Shown one piece after another: positions 25,384-34,070 of a stretch of 64,000 bases of DNA (position 1 is its first letter; each line of letters starts with the position of its first letter). Under the pieces are notes generated by a model. It saw only the letters and a program-made list of their open reading frames with translations. It was not told the origin of the DNA and searched no databases. The DNA is taken from NCBI GenBank assembly GCA_019639175.1, contig JAHBSK010000005.1, forward strand, positions 1-64,000, written 5' to 3'. Position numbers and translations under genes: made by a program. The DNA comes from Acidobacteriota bacterium (GTDB lineage: Bacteria > Acidobacteriota > Blastocatellia > Pyrinomonadales > Pyrinomonadaceae).

Positions 25384-26169
25384 TTACTGAACAAGCGATG
25401 AAATGATCCCAAAATCGGTGACGAGCATCGTGACATTGCCCGATTCGTCAAAACCGAAATAAGAAGCATAAGCTCCGTCGCCCTCACCTGAACCAAAGAT
25501 AAAAAAGCTCCCCTTGATGCCCGGAACCGTGACCTTCGCCCAATCAACACCCGTTGTTTTTCTCTTTTTGTCTAACTCTGCAAGAATCTGATCATTGAGC
25601 GTTTTTGCGGCCGGTGTGTCTTTTTCTAGAAGCTGTAAAAATTCACGTCCGCTTTCGGAATCAAGAAAGGAGCCTGTTCCTGAATCGACACCGTATGCGA
25701 AAATCTCGTTTTCCTCACTTTCCTGTGCCGTTTCGTCCGGTTTGGCATTTTCCCATCGGACAGACGGTTTTTCGCTGAAAACGATTGCCGCCAGAGCATT
25801 TCGCCTTGTCCCATTTACCTCAATGAGCGCCAGTTTTACCGGATATGTTCCGGGAATAATATTTTGAGAGAACGGCTTTGCGTCAAAGAATACGAGAGGG
25901 TCACAGGCGATCACCTTTCCGCTGTGAATGTCCATTTCACCGATGCCTACGACCTTGACCGTCCTTTCACCGTCAACGGTCATCACTGCCGCGCCGTCTT
26001 TAAGCGCTGCTGCATAGTCGATCTCAGGGCCTTTTATTTCTTCAAGAGCGGTCAGGTCCTCAACATCCTGCTTGGTTCGCACGGGCAGCAAACTGCCGCA
26101 GCCGGTGAGGGAAATAATAAAAGCCGCGAGGGCCGAAAAGACCAACAGATGTCGTAATACCTTTTTCAT
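25384..26169 (-). CDS. lipoprotein of unknown function
   Basis: 261 residues. A signal sequence with a clear lipobox (FIISLTGCGSLLP, Cys about 24) indicates an outer- or inner-membrane lipoprotein. The rest is a mixed alpha/beta domain with segments KVIACDPLVFF and PGTYPVKLALIEVNG near residues 85-115. The C-terminal GEGDGAYASYFGFDESGNVTML resembles a DUF4241-type fold by eye. It stands eight bases before the arginase-fold gene on the same strand. Confidence 0.75.
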   Translation of the reverse strand: MKKVLRHLLVFSALAAFIISLTGCGSLLPVRTKQDVEDLTALEEIKGPEIDYAAALKDGAAVMTVDGERTVKVVGIGEMDIHSGKVIACDPLVFFDAKPFSQNIIPGTYPVKLALIEVNGTRRNALAAIVFSEKPSVRWENAKPDETAQESEENEIFAYGVDSGTGSFLDSESGREFLQLLEKDTPAAKTLNDQILAELDKKRKTTGVDWAKVTVPGIKGSFFIFGSGEGDGAYASYFGFDESGNVTMLVTDFGIISSLVQ

Positions 26170-26177
26170 TTACTGCC

Positions 26178-27131
26178 TCATTGCGTTCCGGTACAGACCC
26201 GATGCATCCCGATCGCGACGAGTTTTGTCGTACGGCTGTCAATGTCAAAATTGGGATTTACCTCTGAAAATTCGATAAGTTTTGTATTTGCCAGCGATGC
26301 CGCGTATTTCACGAGTTGGATGAATTCACCTGCCCTCAGCCCGAGCGGCGACGGCGCCGATACGCCGGGAGCATCGGAAGAACGGACGGCATCAAGATCA
26401 AAACCGAAAAACGTGCTGACGGTTGAACTGTGATTTATAAAATTCTGTTTGATCTGTTCACGCAGTTCGTCGTCCGCGCCAAAGCGGCTCCGCAAAAGCT
26501 CAAGGCTGACGCGATGCACACCCAGATCGCGGATGTAGTCATAATAGATCGGTGAGCAAAAATGAGTTTGGAATCCAACCTCGTAAAAAGCCTCGGGGCG
26601 AAGAAATTCTTCTTCGAGCAACTGGCGATATGGTGTTCCGCTATTTCGCTGTTCAGCCTTACGAACATCCAGATGAGAGTCCACATTGACGGCGATCCAG
26701 TTTTCTACACCAAAGACCTCTGCCATTGCCCGTCCGTCAGGATATGAAACATCATTGCCGCCGCCCAGAACAATAAGGCGTTTGCCGTCAGAAAGTATTT
26801 GCCTGACAACTGCCAGATGCGTATCGTGTGTTTCCTCAAGTGTCGCCCCGACGCGAACATCACCAAGGTCAAAGATCCGCTTTCTGACATTGAACGGCGT
26901 CAGCTTGTAGAACTGTTCCCGTATCTTTGTCGGGGCCGCAGCCGCGCCAATGCGGCCATTATTTCTGCGGACGCCTTCGTCCTGCGGACAGCCGAGAATG
27001 ACTATGTCGGCGGTCTCATAATATTTCTGGTCGCGGCGGACTATCTCACCCATTCTCGGGTCGTCACGGTCACCACGCGAAAAGAACAATCCCTCATCCG
27101 GTCTGCCGGTCAGTTCGAAAATGTTTGTCAT
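26178..27131 (-). CDS. hutG: arginase-family hydrolase, candidate formimidoylglutamase
   Basis: 317 residues of the ureohydrolase fold. Metal motifs: GGGNDVSY (the usual histidine is Asn), VDSHLDVR, and FDLDAVRSSDAPG. The three hut genes at 29982-35660 make formimidoylglutamase (HutG) the likely role: it would hydrolyse N-formimino-L-glutamate to glutamate and formamide. Agmatinase or another ureohydrolase cannot be excluded. The Asn in place of the metal-binding His is unusual but seen in some relatives. The gene is on the minus strand, 3 kb from hutU. Confidence 0.75.
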   Translation of the reverse strand: MTNIFELTGRPDEGLFFSRGDRDDPRMGEIVRRDQKYYETADIVILGCPQDEGVRRNNGRIGAAAAPTKIREQFYKLTPFNVRKRIFDLGDVRVGATLEETHDTHLAVVRQILSDGKRLIVLGGGNDVSYPDGRAMAEVFGVENWIAVNVDSHLDVRKAEQRNSGTPYRQLLEEEFLRPEAFYEVGFQTHFCSPIYYDYIRDLGVHRVSLELLRSRFGADDELREQIKQNFINHSSTVSTFFGFDLDAVRSSDAPGVSAPSPLGLRAGEFIQLVKYAASLANTKLIEFSEVNPNFDIDSRTTKLVAIGMHRVCTGTQ

Positions 27132-27171
27132 AGATGAATATTACACCGAATTTACACAAATTATAAGCGGC

Positions 27172-27369
27172 TCACCTGCCGCAGGCGACGCATTTTGCAC
27201 CGCCGTCCTGAAAAGCTATTTTTGAAAACCTTTCGTCATTTTCTTTTCTGATAGGTTCGCGGTCGTTCGAGTCAAAATATTCATTGATCGCATTCACCAG
27301 TTTCAGCTTTTCAAGGTTGGGAAGCTGGAGAAAGCCGTTAAAAAGAACCGTTATATTCGTGTCGTCCAT
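27172..27369 (-). CDS. small hypothetical protein with C-terminal CxxC
   Basis: 65 residues. N-terminal helix and NLEKLKLVNAINEYFD, a charged middle, and the end KCVACGR, a single CxxC. Preceded by GAGGAAA before the ATG. Lies 40 bases upstream of hutG on the same strand. Unrecognised; may be a dimeric metal-binding peptide. Confidence 0.5.
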   Translation of the reverse strand: MDDTNITVLFNGFLQLPNLEKLKLVNAINEYFDSNDREPIRKENDERFSKIAFQDGGAKCVACGR

Positions 27370-27541
27370 TGTTTTTCCTCAGAATTCATTGTACTGCGAT
27401 ATTTTGTGTAGTTATAAGGCTGAGAGAACATTGACGGCTTATAAATGCGCCAAAATTGTTTTACGAAACGCAGAAAAGATCATAAAATAAATAACATTGC
27501 GTTTAATTCGCCGATCTTTTATCTAGGAGTTATGTCCAAAC

Positions 27542-28564
27542 ATGAACAGGCCGCCCAGTTTTTTACTGATCGCCATCGCGATCACAGTATTTTACGGTTC
27601 CGCAGCAGCCCAGCAGGTGGATGAGATCTGCGGTGAGTTTGGACATATTGCCACGCTTGACGGCCCGCGGTTGTCAGCGCCTTTCGTATATGGACGCATC
27701 AGGATCAGCGGCATTGATACAAATGCAAAGATCCCAAAGGTGTCGGTTCTCTATATCAACCGCTCCCAGACACCGATGCGGCTTGTGATCAGTAAATCAG
27801 GATTCTATTGCTTCAAGATCTCAGGCGGCAGTGGCGGGACGCTGATTGTAGAAGCGGACGGCGTAGAAATGGCCAGACGCGACGTTTCAATCTTTGGTTC
27901 CGCCCAGCAGCGTGAGGATTTCGACCTTTCATTTGGAAACAGAGAGCTAGGATCATCCAACGAGGTCGTTTCCGTAAAGTGGCCTTATCAGAGAACGGAA
28001 AAGACATCAGGCCTTTTCCAAACAGCTGCGGAAAAAGAAAAAAGTAAGGATATTTCGGGGGCAATATCTGCCCTGAAGCAACTCGTGGCGGCTGACCCCA
28101 ATGATTTTATCGCGTGGGGTTATCTTGCAACACTCTATCTTGGCCAGGGATCACTCTCCGAATCTGACGCTGCATTTAGAAAATCTCTGGGACTGAAAGT
28201 TGATTACACGCCGTCCTGGGTAAATGTCGGTCGGCTTCGGATGGCCCAAAAGCAACACGAAGCAGCGATACAAGTATTCATGCATGCGGCAGAACTCGAT
28301 CCGACATCGGCATGGACATACCAGCTTCTCGGAGAAGCCTATCTCCAGAACCGACAGGGCACGCTCGGAGCTGAGGCACTGAACAAAGCCCTCGAACTCG
28401 ATCCTGTCGGCATGGCCGAATGCCATCTGAATCTGGCACATCTATATCAACTCGCAGGAGCAAAAAATCTGGCAAGCCGCGAATATCGCCTTTTTCTTGA
28501 AAAGGTTCCAGAACACCGAGACGCAGGGAAATTTAGGAAATTCATCAAGGATAATCCTGAATAA
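27542..28564 (+). CDS. secreted tetratricopeptide-repeat protein
   Basis: 340 residues. A signal peptide (FLLIAIAITVFYGSAAAQQ) is followed by a beta-rich N-domain resembling a carboxypeptidase-regulatory fold and then at least three TPR units from about residue 165 (AWGYLATLYLGQGSLSESDAAF, then similar segments). TPRs bind proteins in complexes, probably in the periplasm or outer membrane. Divergent from the small CxxC gene. The ATG at 27542 follows a GGAG nine bases upstream. Confidence 0.75.
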   Translation: MNRPPSFLLIAIAITVFYGSAAAQQVDEICGEFGHIATLDGPRLSAPFVYGRIRISGIDTNAKIPKVSVLYINRSQTPMRLVISKSGFYCFKISGGSGGTLIVEADGVEMARRDVSIFGSAQQREDFDLSFGNRELGSSNEVVSVKWPYQRTEKTSGLFQTAAEKEKSKDISGAISALKQLVAADPNDFIAWGYLATLYLGQGSLSESDAAFRKSLGLKVDYTPSWVNVGRLRMAQKQHEAAIQVFMHAAELDPTSAWTYQLLGEAYLQNRQGTLGAEALNKALELDPVGMAECHLNLAHLYQLAGAKNLASREYRLFLEKVPEHRDAGKFRKFIKDNPE

Positions 28565-28570
28565 AGGCGT

Positions 28571-29572
28571 TCAATTTTTACGATGTCTGCTGAAAAACTC
28601 CCATGCGGCATCTGTAGCCGAAAGTTCCTTTGCGGGGGTGTCAGAACCGGGATGGCCCTTTTTGCCGCCGGGCCATGCGTGTCCGCCGTCTCTGACCACC
28701 ACTACCTCAACGCCGTTGCCGTCGTCGCAATTCATGTATCTCTTTGTCGTGACCTTGCCATTGCGGATGACATCCGGCGTTTCGTCACAACCGTTATGAC
28801 GCTGCCAAAAACTGACCATGTCCGCAAAAGGAAGATATGGCTTGCTTTGTGCCTGAACGATCTGTTTACGTCCGCTCATCCCGCCTTCCATCGGGACCAT
28901 TACATCCGCTTCGCCATGTATGAGCAGTACGGGCACACCGGCCGCCGGCGGCGAGGATGTGTCAAACAATGCTCCGGCAACGCTGGCGACACCGGCGAGT
29001 TTTCCCTTCATTTCGCGTGCGAGATGAAGCGACAGCATTGCTCCGTTTGAATGTCCTGCGGCATAGATTCGACCCTTGTCGGCATTGTGATCTTTTATGA
29101 GAGTGTCGATAAGGCGGCTGATGAATGCGACATCATCTATGCTGTTATTCATCGCATAAGCACAGCAGCCTTCCGCGTTCCATGTCAGCAAATTGTCGCC
29201 GCCTCTGCCGCTTCCGTAAGGAAAAACAGCAATGAAACCTTCCTTGTCGGCCTTTTGTGAAAAACCGGTCTGACGCTGTGCGATCTCGCCGTTTCCACCT
29301 CCGCCGTGAAGCATTATCACCACCGGTTTTTTCTTTATTGCCGAAGCCCTGCTCGGCTCATGAAGAAGATAAAACCGTTTTTTTCCATTTACATTTATCG
29401 ATCTTAGGCCTTTAGGTGTTTTATCGTCCGGGCTTTTTCTTCCGATCTGGCCTCCTCGCCCGATACGCCGCTGAGCTAAAAGATCGACACCCGTACCAAT
29501 GACTGCGGCCACAAAAAGCAACAAAAGTAAAACGAACAATACGTGGCCGGTGCGCAAATACTTATTCATCAT
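28571..29572 (-). CDS. secreted esterase / PHB depolymerase family (CE1-like)
   Basis: 333 residues from ATG 29572 (GAGG seven bases upstream; double ATG). An uncleaved or cleaved N-terminal membrane segment (FVLLLLLFVAAVIG) precedes an alpha/beta-hydrolase: VIMLHGGGGNGEIA (oxyanion region), the nucleophile serine in AAGHSNGAMLS, an aspartate in LIHGEADVMVP, and the histidine in GGHAWPGG. Polyhydroxybutyrate depolymerase and feruloyl-esterase-like enzymes share this set. The substrate is unclear. Convergent with the TPR gene. Confidence 0.85.
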   Translation of the reverse strand: MMNKYLRTGHVLFVLLLLLFVAAVIGTGVDLLAQRRIGRGGQIGRKSPDDKTPKGLRSINVNGKKRFYLLHEPSRASAIKKKPVVIMLHGGGGNGEIAQRQTGFSQKADKEGFIAVFPYGSGRGGDNLLTWNAEGCCAYAMNNSIDDVAFISRLIDTLIKDHNADKGRIYAAGHSNGAMLSLHLAREMKGKLAGVASVAGALFDTSSPPAAGVPVLLIHGEADVMVPMEGGMSGRKQIVQAQSKPYLPFADMVSFWQRHNGCDETPDVIRNGKVTTKRYMNCDDGNGVEVVVVRDGGHAWPGGKKGHPGSDTPAKELSATDAAWEFFSRHRKN

Positions 29573-29736
29573 CAAAAAACCTCGCAAGCTAAAAAAAGCT
29601 CAACAATGATTTTGACGAATTAGGAAAGGGGTTGGTCGAAATATATTAGCTTAAGGCAAAGTCAATGATGCCATAAAAGAGCAGTTGCTCTATCTTAATT
29701 GGTGATTCGTATGTCTGAGATGTGCCTTGAAATTTA

Positions 29737-29985
29737 TTAGACGCAAACTTCTCGATTTCCTTCTTGTTGAACTAACCGGAATTTCCGGATAGTTGAATTT
29801 TCAAGCAGCTCGCCGGAAGAGAATATGTTCTTTAGGTGTTCGTTTACAGTTCTGACATCTACGCCAAAATGTTCCGCCATCCGCTTCTGGCTCAGCCAAA
29901 ATGTATCGTCCTCGAAATAGACATCGACCTTAACATTTCCCGTCGAGGTTGCGTAAACGATCAGTTGGTTTTGCCCGTCATTCAT
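29737..29985 (-). pseudogene. truncated RhuM-like N-terminal fragment
   Basis: 82 residues: FEDDTFWLSQKRMAEHFGVD, then RTVNEHLKNIFSSGEL and ENSTIRKFRLVQQEG match the first third of RhuM/virulence-protein family members, which are usually 300 or more residues. It stops soon after. It is likely a remnant; the helix-turn-helix-like start remains. It overlaps the hutU stop by four bases. Confidence 0.55.
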
Positions 29986-31646
29986 TTTTGTACATTATGT
30001 ATGTTTATTGGAATTTTAACATCACTTGTTTTTGCAAATTCAATCGCCTCTTCATATCCGGCGTCAACATGTCTAATCACGCCCATTCCGGGGTCGGTGG
30101 TGAGGACTCGTTCGATGCGGGCGGCGGCTTCGGGGGTTCCGTCGGCGACGATGACCTGGCCGGCGTGGAGCGAGTAGCCGATGCCGACGCCGCCGCCGTG
30201 GTGGAGCGATACCCAGGTTGCACCGCCCGCTACGTTTATCATCGCGTTGAGATAGACCCAATCGGCGATGGCGTCGCTGCCGTCCTTCATTGATTCGGTC
30301 TCGCGGTTTGGCGAGGCGACGCTGCCGCAGTCTAAGTGGTCGCGGCCTATGACGATGGGGGCTTTCAGTTCACCGCTTGCGACCATTTCGTTTAATTTCA
30401 GTCCGGCCTTTGCACGTTCGCCATAACCCAGCCAGCAGATGCGTGCGGGCAGTCCCTGAAATTCGACCTGTTCCTGTGCCATCGTCAGCCAGCGTGCGAG
30501 ATGATCGTTGTCGGGGAAAAGGTTCATTATCGCTTCGTCGGTGCGGTAAATGTCCTCTTTGTCGCCGGACAGAGCCACCCAGCGGAACGGCCCTTTGCCC
30601 TCGCAAAACAGTGGGCGGATGTAGGCGGGAACAAAACCGGGGTAATCGAACGCATTTGCGACGCCGTTATCAAAAGCACGCTGCCGCAGGTTGTTGCCGT
30701 AATCGAAAACAACCGAGCCGCGCTTCTGAAATTCGAGCATTGCCTCTACGTGGCGAGCCATGCTGTCCATCGCGGCTTGTTCGTAAGCACGTTGATCTGC
30801 CTTACGAAATTCGGCGGCTTCTTCGACCGAATAGCCAACCGGAATGTATCCCATCAGCACATCGTGTGCGCTTGTCTGGTCGGTGACGACATCGGGAATT
30901 ATACCGCGTTCTATGAGCTGCCAATGAACCTCCGCGGCATTGCCGAGCAGAGCGATGCTCTTTGCTTCTTTCGCATCAACAGCCGCCTTCGCCAACGCAA
31001 TAGCATCCTCAATATCTTTCGCCGCGACATCGACCTGTTTTAACTGCAAACGTCGTTCAATACGCCACGGATCGACATCGACCAGAATGCCCACACCGCC
31101 ATTAAATGTGATCGCCTGAGCCTGAGCGCCGCCCATTTCACCAAGTCCGGCGGTCAGCACCAATTTACCCCGAAGATCGCCCCAGCCATGCTGACGCGCA
31201 AGCGAGCCAAAGGTCTCATAAGTCCCCTGCAAGATGCCCTGTGTGCCGATGTATATCCACGAACCGGCGGTCATCTGACCGTACATCATCAAGCCGTCGC
31301 GCTCGTATTTATCGAACTGTTCCTGCGTCGCCCAATGCGGCACGATGTTCGAGTTTGCCAGCAAAACGCGCGGCGCGTCCTCGTGTGACCTGAACACACC
31401 GACCGGCTTGCCTGATTGGATCAACAGCGTCTCGTCCGGTTCAAGCTCCAGCAAAGAACGCAATATCGCGTCAAAACTTTCCCAATCGCGCGCGGCCTTT
31501 CCGCGACCGCCGTAAACTACAAGGTTGTCGGGATCGAACGCAACCTGCGGGTCGAGATTGTTCTGGATCATACGGTAAGCGGCCTCGATCAGCCAATTTT
31601 TACACGTGAGTTCGCTGCCCGTCGGGGCTTTAATATTCTTGTGCAT
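29982..31646 (-). CDS. hutU: urocanate hydratase
   Basis: 554 residues, the family length. NAD-binding core with [13 protein letters not shown], the conserved [20 protein letters not shown], and [20 protein letters not shown], which holds the active-site cysteine. It adds water to urocanate to give 4-imidazolone-5-propanoate, the second step of histidine degradation. Divergent from the yciI-like/hutI genes; the shared 118-base intergenic region probably holds both promoters. Confidence 0.97.
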   Translation of the reverse strand: MHKNIKAPTGSELTCKNWLIEAAYRMIQNNLDPQVAFDPDNLVVYGGRGKAARDWESFDAILRSLLELEPDETLLIQSGKPVGVFRSHEDAPRVLLANSNIVPHWATQEQFDKYERDGLMMYGQMTAGSWIYIGTQGILQGTYETFGSLARQHGWGDLRGKLVLTAGLGEMGGAQAQAITFNGGVGILVDVDPWRIERRLQLKQVDVAAKDIEDAIALAKAAVDAKEAKSIALLGNAAEVHWQLIERGIIPDVVTDQTSAHDVLMGYIPVGYSVEEAAEFRKADQRAYEQAAMDSMARHVEAMLEFQKRGSVVFDYGNNLRQRAFDNGVANAFDYPGFVPAYIRPLFCEGKGPFRWVALSGDKEDIYRTDEAIMNLFPDNDHLARWLTMAQEQVEFQGLPARICWLGYGERAKAGLKLNEMVASGELKAPIVIGRDHLDCGSVASPNRETESMKDGSDAIADWVYLNAMINVAGGATWVSLHHGGGVGIGYSLHAGQVIVADGTPEAAARIERVLTTDPGMGVIRHVDAGYEEAIEFAKTSDVKIPINIHNVQK

Positions 31647-31764
31647 ATTGGCTAAATAATAGCGTTAATTCCTGCAAGTGGAAAATTTGCGTGCGATAGG
31701 TCTGAAATTTACACAGGTCGTGCGATAATATCCGCAGAAAATAGTTGATATAAAGAGAGAGATT

Positions 31765-32253
31765 ATGAAAAGACTGTCAATTATCGCAACAGCAATGTTC
31801 GTTTCGCTTTTTTTCTGCGGTTCGCTCTGTGCACAGACGCCTGAGGCATCGCCAAAGACTGAATTCGATGCCGAACTGGCGAAAAAGCTCGGCGCGGACG
31901 AGTACGGAATGCGACGGTATGTTCTGTGCATTTTGAAAACCGGGCCGAAAGACGCGGAGATCAAGGGCGAAGAGCGCAGCGAGATATTCAAGGGACACAT
32001 GGCAAACATTGTCAGGTTGGCGGACGAAGGGAAGATCGCCTTGGCAGGGCCGTTTATGGCAAACGACAAACAATTTCGCGGGCTTTTCATTTTTGCCGTA
32101 GATAATATCGCCGATGCGGAAAAATTGGCGGCGACCGACCCTGTTATCAAATCCGGAATGATGATCGCGGAATTTACACCATGGTATGGTTCGGCGGCAC
32201 TGATGGAAGTCACGCCGATAAGCAAAAAAATTGTGGCAACACCTATCCAGTAA
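31765..32253 (+). CDS. exported YCII-domain protein
   Basis: 162 residues. A signal peptide (IIATAMFVSLFFCGSLCAQ) comes before a YCII fold: YVLCILKTGP, HMANIVRLADEGKIALAGP, RGLFIFAVDNIADAEKLA. Known YCII members are cytoplasmic and have a conserved His-Asp; here the histidine lies in the HMANI segment. An exported copy is unusual. Its TAA touches the hutI ATG (no gap), so it is the first gene of a hut operon; a role in imidazolone chemistry is only a guess. Confidence 0.75.
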   Translation: MKRLSIIATAMFVSLFFCGSLCAQTPEASPKTEFDAELAKKLGADEYGMRRYVLCILKTGPKDAEIKGEERSEIFKGHMANIVRLADEGKIALAGPFMANDKQFRGLFIFAVDNIADAEKLAATDPVIKSGMMIAEFTPWYGSAALMEVTPISKKIVATPIQ

Positions 32254-33567
32254 ATGCAAAACGCAGACCTGATAATACATAACGCGGGACAGCTTGTGAC
32301 CTGCGCTTCGGGTGGGAAACCGAAGCGTGGCGATGCGATGCGCGATGTCGGCATTATCGAGAACGGCGCGGTCGCAGTAAAAGACGGCGTGATAGTAGGT
32401 ATCGGCAAAACGAGTGATATTCTGAGTGAATTTGCGGGTAACGAGGCCGATGTCATAGATGCGGAAGGCAAAGCTGTCATTCCGGGATTTGTCGATCCGC
32501 ATACGCACATCGTTTTTGCAGGCGACAGACTTAATGAATTTGAGCTAAAAATAAAAGGCGCGGACTATCTGGAGATACTGGCGGCAGGCGGCGGGATAAT
32601 TTCCACCGTGAAAAACACGCGCGAGGCATCGTTTGAGCAGCTTGTAGAAGAAAGCCGCAAGCGTCTGGATAAAATGCTCGCCTGTGGCACGACAACGTGC
32701 GAGATAAAGACGGGTTACGGGTTGGATACCGAGACGGAACTTAAAATGCTTCGAGTAATCGAGGAGCTTGATAAAACGCATCCGGTTAGCATTGTTCCGA
32801 CGTTTCTTGCCGCACATGCCGTTCCGCCGGAGTTCAAGGGCAATACAGACGGTTACGTCGATCTGATCTGTGACGAAATGCTGCCTATGGCGTGGGAATG
32901 GTATGAAAGCTCGCATTTCTTTCGTCCTTCGGACCCATTGCAGGCGGGACACATGCGTTCCGGTCAAATTCCTTTTTACGCCGATGTTTTCTGTGAGAAG
33001 AATGCCTTTGATCTGACACAGGCGGAACGTTTTCTAACAACCGCCAAAGAGATCGGCTTCAAGCTAAAATCTCACGTTGACCAATTCACAAACCTTGGCG
33101 GTTCGCGGTTGGGCATCGAACTGAACGCCGCCTCGATAGACCACCTCGATGCTATCTCGGACGAAGAGATCGAGATGCTGGCCCAAAGCGAAACCGTCGG
33201 CATAGTCATTCCAACCGAAAATTTCAACGCGGGAAAAACCCAGTTCGCAAATGCGAGAAAATTGATCGACGCGAGCTGTGCCCTCGCGCTTTCGACCGAT
33301 TACAATCCCGGCTCCGCTCCGTGTCCGTCAATGCCAATGGCAATGGCTATCTCATGCCGGTACCAAAAACTTTTACCAGCCGAAGCCCTGAACGCCGCGA
33401 CGATAAACGCCGCATTTTCGATAGGACTCGGAGAAACGCACGGCTCGATTGAAATAGGGAAAAACGCAGATCTAACGATTCTAGACTTTGAGGATTACCG
33501 GGAGATGATCTACGAATTCGGAAAACCTCCCGCTGGCGATCTTTTTATCGGAGGAGTAGGGATATGA
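32254..33567 (+). CDS. hutI: imidazolonepropionase
   Basis: 437 residues. Amidohydrolase fold: metal HxH in VDPHTHIVFAGDR, GYGLDTETELKML, a histidine in FLAAHAVPPEF, KSHVDQF and the aspartate in LSTDYNPGS. It opens the imidazolone ring of 4-imidazolone-5-propanoate to N-formimino-L-glutamate. Begins right after the YCII gene stop. Confidence 0.95.
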   Translation: MQNADLIIHNAGQLVTCASGGKPKRGDAMRDVGIIENGAVAVKDGVIVGIGKTSDILSEFAGNEADVIDAEGKAVIPGFVDPHTHIVFAGDRLNEFELKIKGADYLEILAAGGGIISTVKNTREASFEQLVEESRKRLDKMLACGTTTCEIKTGYGLDTETELKMLRVIEELDKTHPVSIVPTFLAAHAVPPEFKGNTDGYVDLICDEMLPMAWEWYESSHFFRPSDPLQAGHMRSGQIPFYADVFCEKNAFDLTQAERFLTTAKEIGFKLKSHVDQFTNLGGSRLGIELNAASIDHLDAISDEEIEMLAQSETVGIVIPTENFNAGKTQFANARKLIDASCALALSTDYNPGSAPCPSMPMAMAISCRYQKLLPAEALNAATINAAFSIGLGETHGSIEIGKNADLTILDFEDYREMIYEFGKPPAGDLFIGGVGI

Positions 33568-34058
33568 GGATAAAACCAAAACCCACTTTTTTTTGTTCGA
33601 TTATTATTGCACCATTGTTTTTGTGTTTTAACGTTTTCCCATCGGTTTTTGGTGATAATGCAAATGTAGGACAGGTGAATATTTTGGTGAGCGATCTAGA
33701 CACGAAAACAATGGCGAATATTATTGGTGTTAAATTAAGATCAATTGATATCGAGGATCATGTTCTAGAAAATGGAAGGGAGATATACCTAGCTGTCTCT
33801 GACGAGATTTATAAATTACTTCCTAAAAAGGTCAACGGTTTAGTTATAAAGCAATACAAAGGATCACGTGAGATACGAAAGAATAATGTCTCTTACATGG
33901 GATTTAGGGATTGGGGAAGGGCTGGCGAATTCGTCGATGTTACTTTTACATCATATTACGTAGGAGGAAACATATCCGGTTTTTATAACCGATATGAAAA
34001 GAATCCCAATAAAAAATGGGTTCTTATTTATTCAGATTGCTTTGCGGGGGCAACTTAA
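33564..34058 (+). CDS. secreted hypothetical protein, AT-rich insert between hutI and hutH
   Basis: 164 residues. Hydrophobic signal segment (FFCSIIIAPLFLCFNVFPSVFG), then a domain with the residues IYKLLPKKVNGLVIKQYKG. Its codon and base use is clearly more AT-rich than that of hutI and hutH. It overlaps the hutI stop by four bases. I do not recognise it; signs suggest a transferred gene captured between two hut genes. Confidence 0.6.
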   Translation: MRIKPKPTFFCSIIIAPLFLCFNVFPSVFGDNANVGQVNILVSDLDTKTMANIIGVKLRSIDIEDHVLENGREIYLAVSDEIYKLLPKKVNGLVIKQYKGSREIRKNNVSYMGFRDWGRAGEFVDVTFTSYYVGGNISGFYNRYEKNPNKKWVLIYSDCFAGAT

Positions 34059-34070
34059 TTAGCGGCAATT

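Noticed and set aside
29573..29736. Small gene between the esterase and the RhuM fragment
   Set aside because: Short AT-rich stretch; an in-frame continuation after the RhuM stop has no similarity that I can recognise.
31665..32510. Two long overlapping minus-strand frames over the YCII and hutI genes
   Set aside because: Antisense shadows; both real genes are recognisable on the plus strand and no family pattern is seen in the shadows.
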